Below, piece by piece: positions 43,382 through 55,000 of a DNA stretch of 64,000 nt. Within the stretch, counting starts at the first letter, position 1. Each line of letters begins with the position of its first letter. The DNA comes from Onchidella celtica. Lineage: Eukaryota; Mollusca; Gastropoda; Systellommatophora; Onchidiidae. The stretch is taken from the NCBI GenBank assembly GCA_963931925.1, contig OZ007579.1:53020757-53084756 (forward strand), written 5' to 3'. Position numbers and translations under genes: made by a program. A model generated the notes under the pieces. That model was not told where the DNA came from and did no database searches. It saw nothing but the letters and a program-made list of their open reading frames with translations.

Positions 43382-44143
43382 CCCACACTCTGTGCGTTAT
43401 GCCTTAATTTTTAAGTCAAAGCCTGCAGTCTGGTCAGTGGCTTACTCACAGGGAATCTTATCTGGGTCGCACTGACTCTTGCCGATGTGTGATGACCACA
43501 CTACCGCTGTCCATCTGGTTTGGTTTACAAAAACTTGATCAGTATGAAAACATATTATAACTATTTTACTGCTATGCCTTATCACGCTTGATAATGAATT
43601 AACCAGCAAAACCTTAGTCTGTAATAAGTCTCTAACCAATGATGTGATTCCAAACTGACAGCTGTAGTTTTCGTGACAACGAAGCATGATAACTAGCCAC
43701 GCCCTCCCAAGCCATAAACAAATGGTTTCATCCAGATTGACACATACCAGTAATGAACCAGTGTGAGCATTTTGGACAAAGGTCGTTTCAGAGCTCGTTT
43801 CTGATTGGTTCTTAGATACACACACAACTCTAGATGATGGTCAGCCTGTGAGAAAGTGAGATAATATTGCAAATTTGTTGAGCAACATTTTGCATGTCAA
43901 TGTTACACCTTTTGATAGTGTGGGGAGAGCCTTTGAAAGCTTAGTCTTTGTGATTCCGACCAGCTGTTCACTTGTTAACATGTCCTTGTCACAGTGCTTT
44001 TGATTTAGAAGAGATACAGTGAGAAAGAAGACGGTAGTTAGGTCTCAAAGAGGACAGTGACCTGACCCGTGAAAACACGGCTTGCGTGCGGTGTGGTCAG
44101 CTTGACCTTGCCGTATTGATATATATGCCGTGCAGGGTGAATG
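43382..44143 (-). mobile_element. piggyBac-like MITE, copy 1 (inverted, diverged)
   Basis: Reverse-oriented and diverged relative to the copies at 55106 and 59976. TTAA at 43378-43381 is followed by CCCACACTCTGTGCG; the other end (GTGCAGGGTGAATG) is decayed and has no clear TTAA. It ends about 160 bp before the first coding exon. The long chance frame inside it is shared with the other copies and is not a gene. Confidence 0.7.
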
Positions 44144-44301
44144 CCTGGAAAGTCGATGCCGTATTTCAACGCCTCTTGTAGTGTGAAGGTTAATAAATAT
44201 GATTGGGTTTGTAGGAAGTTGTTTGAATGAAGTAACATGATGGACTGAGAGATTGTTTTTATTTAATACATATAAATGGTACTTTTATATTATATCCTCA
44301 G

Positions 44302-44480
44302 GACCAGCCCCCATGGAGGAGAACACTGTTGAGACTCCTCGCAACAATGCTGAGCATCTCCGGATGATGATTACAGCAGTTGATGCTGTTATCAGTGGCA
44401 GTATGTCACAACGAGAAGCTGCAAAAGCATACAATATTCCCAGAAGTACACTGAGAAGCCATCTACCTCGAAATATTGTT
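44302..44480 (+). CDS. Host gene, coding exon 1: pipsqueak-type HTH
   Basis: Acceptor TATATCCTCAG at 44301; ATG at 44313 in a good context (CCCATGG). It encodes MEENTVETP..., then the helix-turn-helix (MITAVDAVISGSMSQREAAK, AYNIPRSTLRSHL). Pipsqueak HTH domains bind DNA and are common in proteins derived from pogo/Tigger-type transposases. To keep the frame the exon must end at 44480, where the next bases are GCAAGT, a GC-type donor; a GT donor at 44478 is the alternative. A consensus GTATCT at 44485 would break the frame. A 5' untranslated exon is expected upstream. Confidence 0.75.
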
Positions 44481-44949
44481 GCAAGTATCTTATTGACTCT
44501 TCTTGTTTTCATGTAGTTGGGAATTAATTAATGAATAATGTAATAACTAATATTGGCTAACAGCCTGCATGGACAGTTACCAGAAAAAACCAAATGAGGT
44601 TAAAAATATAGTTATGTATATGGATAAAACTTAATAAAAGTGAATTTAGGTTCATAGGAAACTTATTTTTACATTTCAGACTTCTATACATGTACTGTAT
44701 TTTTTATTGTTGAGTTCTGTTGAAGGAAAACAAAAAAGTTTAAGCTAGGAAAATGACAGGAACAATAGTAAATCATACTGTTCTGTAAAATTTTGTTCAT
44801 TTGCATCATGACAAACAGATTATTTTCTGGTTGACACCTTTCATTTTCAAACAGATTCAAACTGTTTTATTCATGCATTGAATACCAATGTTCGCAGGTC
44901 TGTTAAATTCATCATATATAACATTGTTTTCATGTTTTTATGTTGACAG

Positions 44950-45024
44950 TACAAGCATCGGGGTCACAAGGGTCCGTCCAATTTTAAAGGAAAGAATATT
45001 CTGAACAAAAAAGAAGAAAAGGAG
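44950..45024 (+). CDS. Host gene, coding exon 2
   Basis: Acceptor TATGTTGACAG, donor GAG/GTAATT. 25 codons, phase 0 at both ends: YKHRGHKGPSNFKGKNILNK and KEEKE. The basic linker and the KKEEKE leading into exon 3 (LVDFVV) are typical of the join between a psq HTH and a CENP-B/Tc5 HTH (often written TxEEExxLVxW). Found by splicing logic, as it is too short to stand out as an open frame. Confidence 0.8.
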
Positions 45025-47238
45025 GTAATTCAGAACTTTTGCACTTTATTGAAAATCTGCGAACAAAAAGTTTAGAGCTGAGGGCTGACCCAGAACACAC
45101 AAAGAAAAAACACAGAATCTGTGAATAATTGGTAGTTTTGTGCCTTTTTTTGTTTATTTTAGACACCTAGATCTTGGAGCAAAAAGAAAATTATATGTTG
45201 TGGCTGAGCTCACTTTCCACAGGCATACAAATTTATTCAACTTTCCATTGATAGTGTGTTTCTATTGTGGTATTCATTTGGCAAAGAAATATAAAGCACA
45301 GAGCTGTATCCCTCAAGGTTGTTAATTGAAACACTTCCTGTAACTTGCTATTGGGAAACCCCCACCCTGCAGTTTCATTAGATTCTCCTCATGGGTGAAA
45401 GGTTACAGGAAAATTTGAATTCACTGCAGTTATAACTCCAGTTTTCAGGCCCCTTTGATAATTGGTTTCATCTATTGCTTGCTGGCAGTATTGAAATATG
45501 GCAATCACAGATCTGGTCTTCTTTAGCACAACATCCCTCTGTAATTAAACCCAAGAAGCCTCAGTTACTCATACTTGTTGTCTTGTAGGCAGCATTTGCT
45601 GATCATGTTTTGATGCAGATTTGCATGTACATAAACGTGTATGTTTATTTTACCACAAAATACAATGTACATGTTCATGAACTTAATGTTAAATGTAGGG
45701 ATTACAGGATTTTTGTTTCCATGGACAATTGCGTGCAGGAAAAGTCATTAAATTGACTTCACTTTCATCCATGGGTCTCCTTAACATGTTGGACTTTCAT
45801 AGCTGCCGACCAGTATGTAAAATATGTATTTAATACGTTTTTTGGGTTCCAGTACGTAAAAACGTTTTTGTGGTGAAAAATACATATTTGAAGAATTTCC
45901 CATTTATTCGACAAATAGCGCTGGACCTAGCGATTCAACGGGCGCAACCATAAACACAGCTCTACCCTACTGTGTTGTGTCGTACGGCGTATGCCCGAAC
46001 TCACGATAACTGTCGTTCCCCTGCCGCGGCCCCGCTCAACCAGGCATTAGTATTATAGTAATGTTGCATCATAAGTTGTCACGGCATGCACCTTCGCCTG
46101 TGTCCGCACGCTTCGGCCATTCATACGGGCTCGAGTACGTAAGCACGTGTGGGTGACACATTATTGTAAACGATGGCGGTCACTGAGTAAGAACAGTGGA
46201 CACATTTTGTGAAGGGTTTCATTTTATTTCGCTATTTGTGTATTTTTTTGATTTTTTCAATTTTACGTAGCTTACAATCATCTTTGGCGGTGGTAACTCC
46301 CGGTAGATCTAGGCCGGCAGTCTTTTAGTTTTAGAATCTTTGAACGTAATTGGCGATCACGTATAAACTAGGCCTAGACTAAGATGTACAGGTGTTTCAA
46401 GGACGTTAGAAATCGAAATCTAGAGCCCTTGAGCTGGTAAAACAATAGAATAAGTTCTAGAACTAGATCTGTAAGAACAATATGGACATGGCTTGTGAAC
46501 TGGCTTCAGTTCTAGATCTACTAGTACTACATCTGTCATCTTTTATGCCTAACATAATTTGTGATAATGGATAGATTCCTTTTTTATCAGAAGTCTTTTC
46601 TATCCAACTCATGTGTCATTATAAGTCGTGAGTAGACATTTAGTGCAAAATATTCTGAGGAATTCCTTTTGCATTATCATCGAATTCCTTTTGCATTATC
46701 ATTGAACTTGTCCAATGAATACATTGTGAGCCATAAGTCACGTTGTCGTGACTTCCAAATTCACCAGTTTCACAGTCACATGGAGGCAAGTCTGACATTG
46801 TTCAATATTGCCAGAGCAAGTTAGTATGAAAGAGTTATGTTATACGATTCTGAAGACAGGTCATGTCATGATAGTCAGTTCTTTCTTTAGAAACAGAAAA
46901 CAGTGGTGATAACAACAATACATGTATCAGCATTTGAAGCAGAATGTTTGTTTTCTGCTTTTTAAAGTATTACATTAGACTTATATTACTATTAGGCCTA
47001 TGTAAAGAGAATAATATTCCATTAATGTGCAAAGTGAGGAAATGATGATTTTTCAATTGGGGGGGGGGGGGGGGGGGGATGATGGCTCCAATATAAGAAG
47101 TCGGTTTTTGGGTTTTTGAAAGTTGGCAGTTATGGACTTTCACTGATGTCATGAATCATGAGGTGCAAGATAATTTGAATGATGTCATTGGGTTATCTTT
47201 TCCTCTATAATAACCCTTTATTCTTTCTGTCTCTCCAG
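45025..47238 (+). other. Intron 2 of the host gene
   Basis: 2.2 kb. A CpG-rich patch at about 45915-46175 contains AAGCACGTG and AAACGATGGCGG. A 21-bp direct duplication (GAATTCCTTTTGCATTATCAT) lies at 46660-46702, and a run of 20 G at 47059-47078. No exon was recognised inside. Confidence 0.6.
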
Positions 47239-47375
47239 TTGGTGGACTTCGTAGTTAGTATGCACAGAGCTGGCTTTGGTCGCACCCGTCAAGATGTGCT
47301 GCTAAAGGTTCAGGATATGCTGAATAAGTTAGAACGAAAGACAAAGTTTGAAAACAATATGCCAAATGATGAATG
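47239..47375 (+). CDS. Host gene, coding exon 3: CENP-B/Tc5-type HTH, first part
   Basis: Acceptor TGTCTCTCCAG, donor ATG/GTAGGA (phase 2). Encodes LVDFVVSMHRAGFGRTRQDV, LLKVQDMLNKLERK and FENNMPNDEW. The pattern (aromatic-rich first helix, GxGxTxxD, then NxxPxxxW) is that of the HTH_Tnp_Tc5/CENP-B DNA-binding fold. It joins in frame to exon 4 through a split Trp codon. Confidence 0.88.
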
Positions 47376-48255
47376 GTAGGACATTGCTGTTTTTTTTCTT
47401 TTTTTCATATTTTAAAAAAAAAATAGTGTTGGTTTGCATTTTTTACCATTTCTTTCAGTACTTCAATTAATGCCATTTGAGAAAAACACAATTTAAATTT
47501 TACATAATTATTTGAAAGTAAAATATGAGCTTGTTTTAACCCTCGTCCCACGTTGAGTGAACTCATCCATGTAATGCCTTGTGCAGGGATAGCCAGTGGC
47601 TAGACAGCTGATCATTCTCATTTTACCACCAACCTCGGCGGTCGGGTCAGTCTGTTCATTTTGAACATGTGCTTCATTTTTTCTTTATCATGCAATAACA
47701 ACAATATGCTGGATAAATCAGAAGATAAGATAAGATAAGATAAATTTTATTCGTCCTTGTACAAGGAAATTTGTTTTGATCATTGAATACATAACAATAC
47801 AGTTACAGAAGCAGAAAGTATGATACATAGCGCGCACACACACATATATGCACACACACTGATAAATTAACTAAATTAACAAAATTAACAGTGCACACAA
47901 TATGCTTCCCTAACTAAAACACATTGACCTGACACGCAGGACATAATTCAACTGTGCACAGATTATGATCAAGATGACGACATTATTGTAACATCCTAGT
48001 TGATGATGGAATAAACGATTTAAAGTAGCGGTCAGTTTTAGTTTTCTTTGACAACAGCCTTAAACTTCTTACAGATCTTATATATTCCTTGTTCAGTGAC
48101 TCCTATGATATTTGGATAAAGTACTTTTGATGAGATACAATAACTTTTATTGTTAAAGAGAAGGCACATAATAAAGAATGGTCTGCATTTACATTCCCTT
48201 TAAAAAAGAAGCCTGTGCTTTTTTGTCCCTAATTTAGGCCATATATTGTAGAGGT

Positions 48256-50173
48256 TGTCAGAGGTGGGATTTGGTGGATATAGTAGATGTGAACACAGCT
48301 CGTTGACTCCCGCCCGAAACATTCATACCTCAATAACTAAGCAACACAGGATTACTGATGTTCAGGCCTGACGGGCCATATAATCATAATACAACATTCG
48401 ACTGCATAATTTACGGTAATCACAATCATAGATATTACATAAATGTCATCGACTACAGAAAGTCCAGCAAGTCTATCTAAAATAGGGTATAGAAAAGAAG
48501 TATTGTACTATGCACTCTTTAAGTACGCCTATTCAGGACTACGGTTCCTAAAAGACACCGGTGTAAACAAATTCAATTTAGTCGGTCTCGCTTTCATACA
48601 ATTAGTAATAGCACCTAATCAGATAATTGACTGACTCGTGAAGCGTAGCAGCATTCGCTAATAATTTTCACAGTAATACACTTTACAAAATATCTATGCT
48701 GCTCCACACTAAGAAGTATACAGCTGGGAAATGAACATAGTTCAATCTCAAACACAATCTAACAGCTCATTACACATCTAGTAAAAGTATAGTCAATGTC
48801 CTTCTCTTCGTCACAATGGGGTGACAGAAAAACTGTCACAGTTCCTGGCACGAACATATACGAGGGATCTCACCATTTCCTTGCTCGCTATGGTTTTGCG
48901 AGCGAGAGAGTCCAATGTAAGCGGTGTGCACACTTAAGCCTGGTGCACAGAGGCTTCGTCACTGTCCAGGTCTCTCCCAGTGCGAATCTTTCTGTCTGTC
49001 ATCTCCACTCAGGTAGGAGGCCCCCGTGACTCGTCCTTTCGTCAAATGCTCGAAATATGAATCCACTGATCTTGAATTGAGATCTTTATTTTCGGAGGTG
49101 CGCTGCCCTGGGCATTTGTGCCTCCTTTCCTTGTTTTGTTTTCTTGTTTCTTTCTGTCTTCTTCGTGGTTTTCCTAGCCCTCAAAAGGGCTCCCTTATGG
49201 GTATCTTCTTCTTTCGTTGTTTGTTGGCGCCCGTTTAAAAGAAAAAAAAAGGAGAGAGTAAAGATTCCTATCATGGGGGGGGGGGGAGAGGGGGTAGTGG
49301 AGGATCCTTATAACTTTGAAGGATTTATCCCCACAGCAAGGGCGGTAATTGTTTGCAAATATATGTTTTATTTATTTATTTAATTGTTGTCGCCCCTGCC
49401 ATTGGCAGGAGAGACAGACTACAGTGGGTTTTGTTGGGGAAGGGGGGGGGGGGGGGGGGCTGTGTGTGGGCATGGCTGTTTGCCACACACGAAAAAAAAA
49501 CAAAAAATTTGGGGGAGGGGGGAGGGAGGGGGGCTGTGTGTGGGCATGGCTGTTTGCCACACACGAAAAAAAAAAAAAAAAAAACACATTTGGGGGGGGG
49601 GGGGGGAAGAAGGGGATGGCCATGACGGTGTGCCGATGGCGCTGACATTATATTTATTATTTTACTAATTTATTAACTAATTTATTAGCTAATTTACTTG
49701 TTTGGAGCAGGGTGGGGTGTGAAGTGGCCATGGTGGTCTGCCGATGGCTCTAGATGGGGGTGTGGGAAGGGGGCAGATAGCAGTAGTAGGTTTCTGTTCC
49801 ACTGATCTTAGTACGTGTGTTAGCTTTTATACCCCCCGATGGTTACTAAGGGTCCCCCTCCCGATTGGACGATCAAGGACCTAGCCACGACAAACACAAG
49901 TTTGTCTTTCAGTTAACCCTAACTGCTTTCTCAAAAGGATATGTACACAACTCACAAACCTACGCTCGAACTTCTACAATCCTACTATGTAAACAAGGAA
50001 AATCTCACACGCACACCAAAATCAAAGGGTTAACTTAATGTTTACAAACTTCACTCACACATCCCTCATCACGAAATCTGTGGCTCGATTAATAGCTAAA
50101 CGCTTTTCATATTCTCCCAAAATAAACCAACCCATGACTAACAGAAAAAAAGGAGCTCATGCGGCTCGTGACA
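48256..50173 (-). mobile_element. Large solo LTR in intron 3
   Basis: Starts TGTCAGAGGTGGG and ends GGCTCGTGACA with the 5-bp duplication GAGGT at 48251-48255 and 50174-50178. On the minus strand it starts TGTCACGAGCCGC, like the LTRs of C, D and E, so it probably belongs to a related family in antisense orientation to the host gene. 1918 bp, with no coding sequence. Homopolymer tracts (G12 at 49275-49286, G18 at 49442-49459) and a roughly 85-bp duplication holding GGGCATGGCTGTTTGCCACA (49460-49570) lengthen it. The chance frames in this tract are low-complexity. Confidence 0.7.
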
Positions 50174-50837
50174 GAGGTGAATAAATTATTTTTCAAGCCA
50201 CGCTTAAAGTATTAACTGCATTTATCATAACGATGCCTTCTCCCTCTCCCACTATTTTAAAGCCCAACCTCCATTATTTTTGTTTTCTCATCATAACCTT
50301 CTTAATGACTTGGGCAAGAGATTTTATTTCCTACCTTATGTAGTGCATAGGTACTTTAAAGTCGTTTAACCATGCAACAGAAAATCTTTCGAATGACCAC
50401 ATCAAATGAAAACGATGACCAACAACAAAAGCGGTCATTTTCTCCCAGTTTTCCCGGTGAAAAACCTACTGACAGACACCCTTATGCAGTATTCCCCCTA
50501 GTATTACATCGGAATTTGTGATTACACATAGAACGGCTTCTCAAATATGCATATGGCAACTTTCATAACATATTGCATGCAGATGACAACCAACATCAAA
50601 GTCAAGTTTCCCCTAGATTTTCCCCAGTTCAGACTTCGACTGTCAGCACTTATGTTACTTCATTTCATGGTAATTGGGCTATCTATACCATTTTGTTAGA
50701 TGTAATAGGGGATGGCAGGATAGATAAATGAGTGAAACAAGTGAAATTAGTGCAAAAAAACTCCCAACCAACAACAACAACAACACCAGACAAACTGGGT
50801 AGGAACAAAACTGAATCAACAAATAAAAAAATTGCTG

Positions 50838-50936
50838 CATTTGTTGTAGACTCAAGTGATGACATTTGTTGTACACTCAAGTGATGACATTTGTTGTACA
50901 CTCAAGTGATGACATTTTGTTGTAGACTCAAGTGAT
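50838..50936. repeat. 25-bp tandem array, four copies
   Basis: CATTTGTTGTAGACTCAAGT + GATGA at 50838, 50863, 50888 and 50913, with G/C variation at one site and one extra T in the last copy. Confidence 0.9.
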
Positions 50937-51802
50937 TTCCTACAGGACCTGCTAGCAAACTCTCAACTACAATATTGGCCTCTTGTCTTTCATCATTTAG
51001 CTTTTGTTAAGCATGTTACTTTTATCTTCAAGGAAAAGCTATGGACAGTGTGTTGGTGCTTTTTGACAAAATAATTTACTATAGAGAGCATATGGATCAA
51101 ACTAAATATTTTATATTCTTTTGAAATAAGAAGTATTATATGTTTGGAAAGGGAATTGAATCAGCTTTTGGGCCTGGTAATTTTAATATTCGTGTGATGT
51201 GACTTGTGCTACTAGTGATCTGTTTTCTCTGTCACTGAAAATAGAAATGTACACAAAAACTGACTCATACCAAAGTCATAAAGATGGACAAAAAATAGAT
51301 GTTAGGCACAATTTGAAAATTCTTATTACAAATGTTTATATTCATGTCTACCAGACATATCTAAAAATAGGGAGAAAAAAAATGTCATATAGGGATGTGA
51401 GCCTCAATGGCAAACTCCAAGAAAGTTGAAGATAGTGGATGGGCTAACTGCTGAAAGTAATTCTTCTGGATGCAGCCTCAGTAAAATTGGTAAAATAAAA
51501 CAGTCATGATTTGTTTTTATTTTTTGTACAAATTTTTTTGCTTTCTGTTCTCTTTTGATTTCTAATGGTTTCCATTCATTAGAAATGTCTTATACCATTG
51601 CCTGGATGGGCCTAGTTTCAAGGTCACTGATCCACTGGAAAAATTTCTGGCATTTCCTAATAAATGGACGATAGAGAGATGAAAACAGGTTAAGGTGCCT
51701 CTTTTGCTGTTCATTTCATGATACAGAAAGATTTTACAAGTAGAGAGTCTTGTTTGCGAACAATGTGAACTTTTCAGTGAGATGATTTTTTACTTGTTTT
51801 AG

Positions 51803-52042
51803 GTATGATGCATTTGTAGAAAGACATAAAGACAGCATTCAGCAGTACGCTTTTGGCAGTGGTGCAGATGAGAAGGGCTTGGTGCCAGTGGATATTGGTG
51901 GCATGAACCTGGTGATTGAAGCTGCAGTCCAGTCCATTGCTCAGGCTCATCCCAGTAATGTGTATCATCACACCAGTCCTCCACCTGCTCCCCCACAGAA
52001 TCAAATACAGCGGCCTACACTCAGCCCAGAAACAGTCTCAAG
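51803..52042 (+). CDS. Host gene, coding exon 4: end of HTH and first proline-rich module
   Basis: Acceptor TTACTTGTTTTAG, donor AAG/GTACAC, phase 2 at both ends. It completes the DNA-binding domain (YDAFVERHKDSIQQ) and then encodes FGSGADEKGLVPVDIGGMN and a 42-residue module (EAAVQSIAQAHPSNVYHHTS, PPPAPPQNQIQRPTLSPETV). The module is repeated in exon 5. No known domain is recognised in it; the Pro-rich and SP-containing text suggests a flexible, possibly phosphorylated segment. Confidence 0.88.
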
Positions 52043-55000
52043 GTACACGTCTGAAGCTGTTAACTTCCTTTATCACATTTGAGGTAGCAAATTGGATTAT
52101 GATATGAAGTCGAGGGCAACCTCAGCAATGTTTTCCTAGCTGAACTTGCTCAGTGCCAAAGTCCCATCTGTGCTACCAACTGTGCCGATAGACCTCTGAG
52201 TGATACCCTTCGGGGTCACAACTACTTAATTTTTTCCAACCACTGAGTGATGTGTGACTGGACTTATCAGTTCATGGATGTGAGACAAATGTTTAACTAT
52301 TGCACAATAGTGAATTGGAAATTTTGAATAACTGCCCTTTGTATGAGTTTTTATTTCCCTAATACCAACCAGCCTTCGATGTAGGGCACTTTTTGGGTGA
52401 AAATAAACAATTACAAAGTAGTTTGGGAGTGCAGACTCTCATATTTATGAAGTTACAGAGCCGTTTAGGGATACAGGTTCAGATATAGGTGATTCCGATG
52501 ATGGGTACACAGACCTCCCAAGTCTTCCTGCCCCCTCCCCTCCCCCCCACCGTATCCCTTTGAAAATTCCCTGGAAATGACACGGGAAAAAAAAATTCAG
52601 TCAAGTTTTGCCGATGACAAGAAAATGACGGCACATAGCGCTTGACTAATACAATCAATGTACATGTATATATCAGAGACAGAAGCTTGGACAGTCCTCA
52701 CTGGGGTTGGGGTGGGGAGGGTTGGGTGGGAACTAACATGGAGGGGACCTGTGCCAGCTGCAATGACAATTCAGTCCTTTGCCTGGAATAAAATGCAGTC
52801 TAGTCAGCGCAGGTGTGTGTAGGTAAGTGTCAGACAACTTGCTTTGATGTCCACCGGGGATAGTTACGTGAAGTCTGGCATCACTGGGTGCCAGTGAGGT
52901 TAGTAAAGGTGGGATAGAGACTGTCTGCTTACCTGGGTCAGATGGCTAATGGAGGTGCCAGTGTCAGTTAGAAAAAAAAAATTGAGTTTTTTGAATACCA
53001 GTTTATAGACTGCACTTGTGGATATACAGTAATAGCATCATTGGGAAATAATTGAGCCTTCTGATTATGGCATTGAAATGCTAGGTTGGGCTGGCCAGAC
53101 TCTTTGAGAGAGTCAGCGTGAAACTTGTCTCTAGGTTTTCTTTAACTATGTGGAAAATGTTTTACATACACTAACCAAGGTCTTGCAATGTAATCGGTCG
53201 CATTAAACAGGAAAGTGGCATTTTTATCATCATTTTCATCACTAAAGGGGGAGAGTGATGAAGTATAAAAGCAATAAGTGCTTTTTTTTCATAGAGTGGC
53301 ATGTTTATCGGGGGGTAGGGGTAATATAGATGCATAGGTGCTTTTTTTTCTTAGAGAGGCATTTTTATTATCATTTTCAGCACTAAAGGCGGGGGGGGAT
53401 ATAGATGTGATATGTGTGTTTTTTCTTTTTTTTCCACAGCACTATTGTATCGTTTTTTGTACATATATGTGCATGTGCTGTATTTGTTGAGTTTTTAACT
53501 CACTGGCCACCAGGTCTATTGCCTCAATCAATCCCAATTTACCAGGCATTTTTGCTCTGTATCAAAACCATTGAATCAACAATTTTCAGGATATTTCAAT
53601 GAAATTTAGTGTGTTTATGGAAAAATGGATTGGCTAACTGAATCTGGTAATCATTTTTGTATTTGTCATGGTGGATTTTATGCAACTGTGTGTTTGCATG
53701 CGAAAATTTTGCTGATTTTCGTATGATAAATTTAGGGGTGACATGTGATAGAAGAGGTATTATAATCAACCACACTGCTAGATTCAACACAAAAACTGGT
53801 CAAAACAACTGAAAAATGAATTTAATACATGAAAAAAAACATTTGGAGAATGAACTTACAAATCAGAAACAAACTCTGAAATAATCTGATGGAACTAAAC
53901 TAGACCTTTCGCCATGGTGTTAGAGTATGTCAGCAGAAACTCAGACCTAAAGAAAATCGAGGAGGGAATGAAGAATAAGTTCAGATGGAACTTGCTTGAG
54001 GAGACCAGTGACAGAGATTTTAGAAGCTTTATAGATCTATGTAGATCTAACTGATCGAATAGGCCTACTTAAGCGATATAAAGTGGAACTTGGTTATAAC
54101 AAGAGGTCATGTTCCACCAAAATGTCTCGTTATACCCTAGGCCTCGTTATTCCAGGAAAGCGTACAAAAAGCAAGGCAACAGATTGAAATACCCCACTAT
54201 TTTTATGGTTACCAGCGTACATAATATCAAACTGACGGCAGATCTCGGCCTTCATATTGGTACTTTTTTTTTTCTTTTTGTGCTGACGGTAGCCAGGTTT
54301 CGATCAAATTATGAGAGAGTCATATGCAAAAGTTAGAGACAGATGAGTATGTTTGTTTCCGTTGGTTTCTCGTGCTGTATCATTCAAAGTATTGGAACTG
54401 ACTGGCCATGTGTTTGTGTCACAGGGAATGTAGGCATGTGGTCACGAAGCCCGGTGTAGACAAAGAGCTTACGCTGCGCGGAGATTAGTGACAATCACTA
54501 ACCGTGCTACATGTAATCATTATCGCACATCAAAGGTAGTGACCAGACAGTGCATATATCTGACGAAGCTGCACAGCTGCAGCCTACATGGCCTGCCCCA
54601 CGTTTTGCCTTAGTGAGTGTTGAGTCATCCCTTTGAACTGACTGCATGTAGTGTGCTGTCACAGCACGTGGTCAGTATGGAGAGAAAGCATACCAGCCTA
54701 CGTGGGAGATGGCCGGGTGGGGCCACAACTCGCAAGGCGGGCGTGGTGGTCGCGTAGTAACAAACAAAGATTAATACATGTCGTTTTTGACTGACTCCCA
54801 ACATGTTGTTCTGGTGGCCACCGCCTCCATTTGCTGTACACATTCAAAATTAATCCTCTCGTTTTAGCAGGTGCTTTGAGTATCGATTGCCGTTATTCAA
54901 GTATTTTTTTATGTATAGCTCATATAGCAGAAAAAATAAATGTTCTTGCTGTTGGCAAAGGTCTCATTATTAGTAGTGTCGTTAAACATGATGGTCTACT

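Larger units (their letters stand above)
47376..51802 (+). other. Intron 3 of the host gene
   Basis: 4.4 kb. It contains a GATAA x4 microsatellite (47724-47743), a 1.9-kb solo LTR (48256-50173) and a 25-bp tandem array (50838-50936). The remainder is AT-rich and unremarkable. Confidence 0.75.

Noticed and set aside
43442-43825. 127-codon frame with relatives at 55418 and 60289
   Set aside because: The shared frame comes from the MITE family; it has no domain, and the copies differ by indels outside it.
49349-49668. Overlapping frames on both strands with Gly/Pro/Lys/Phe runs
   Set aside because: Translations of G and A homopolymer tracts in a solo LTR.
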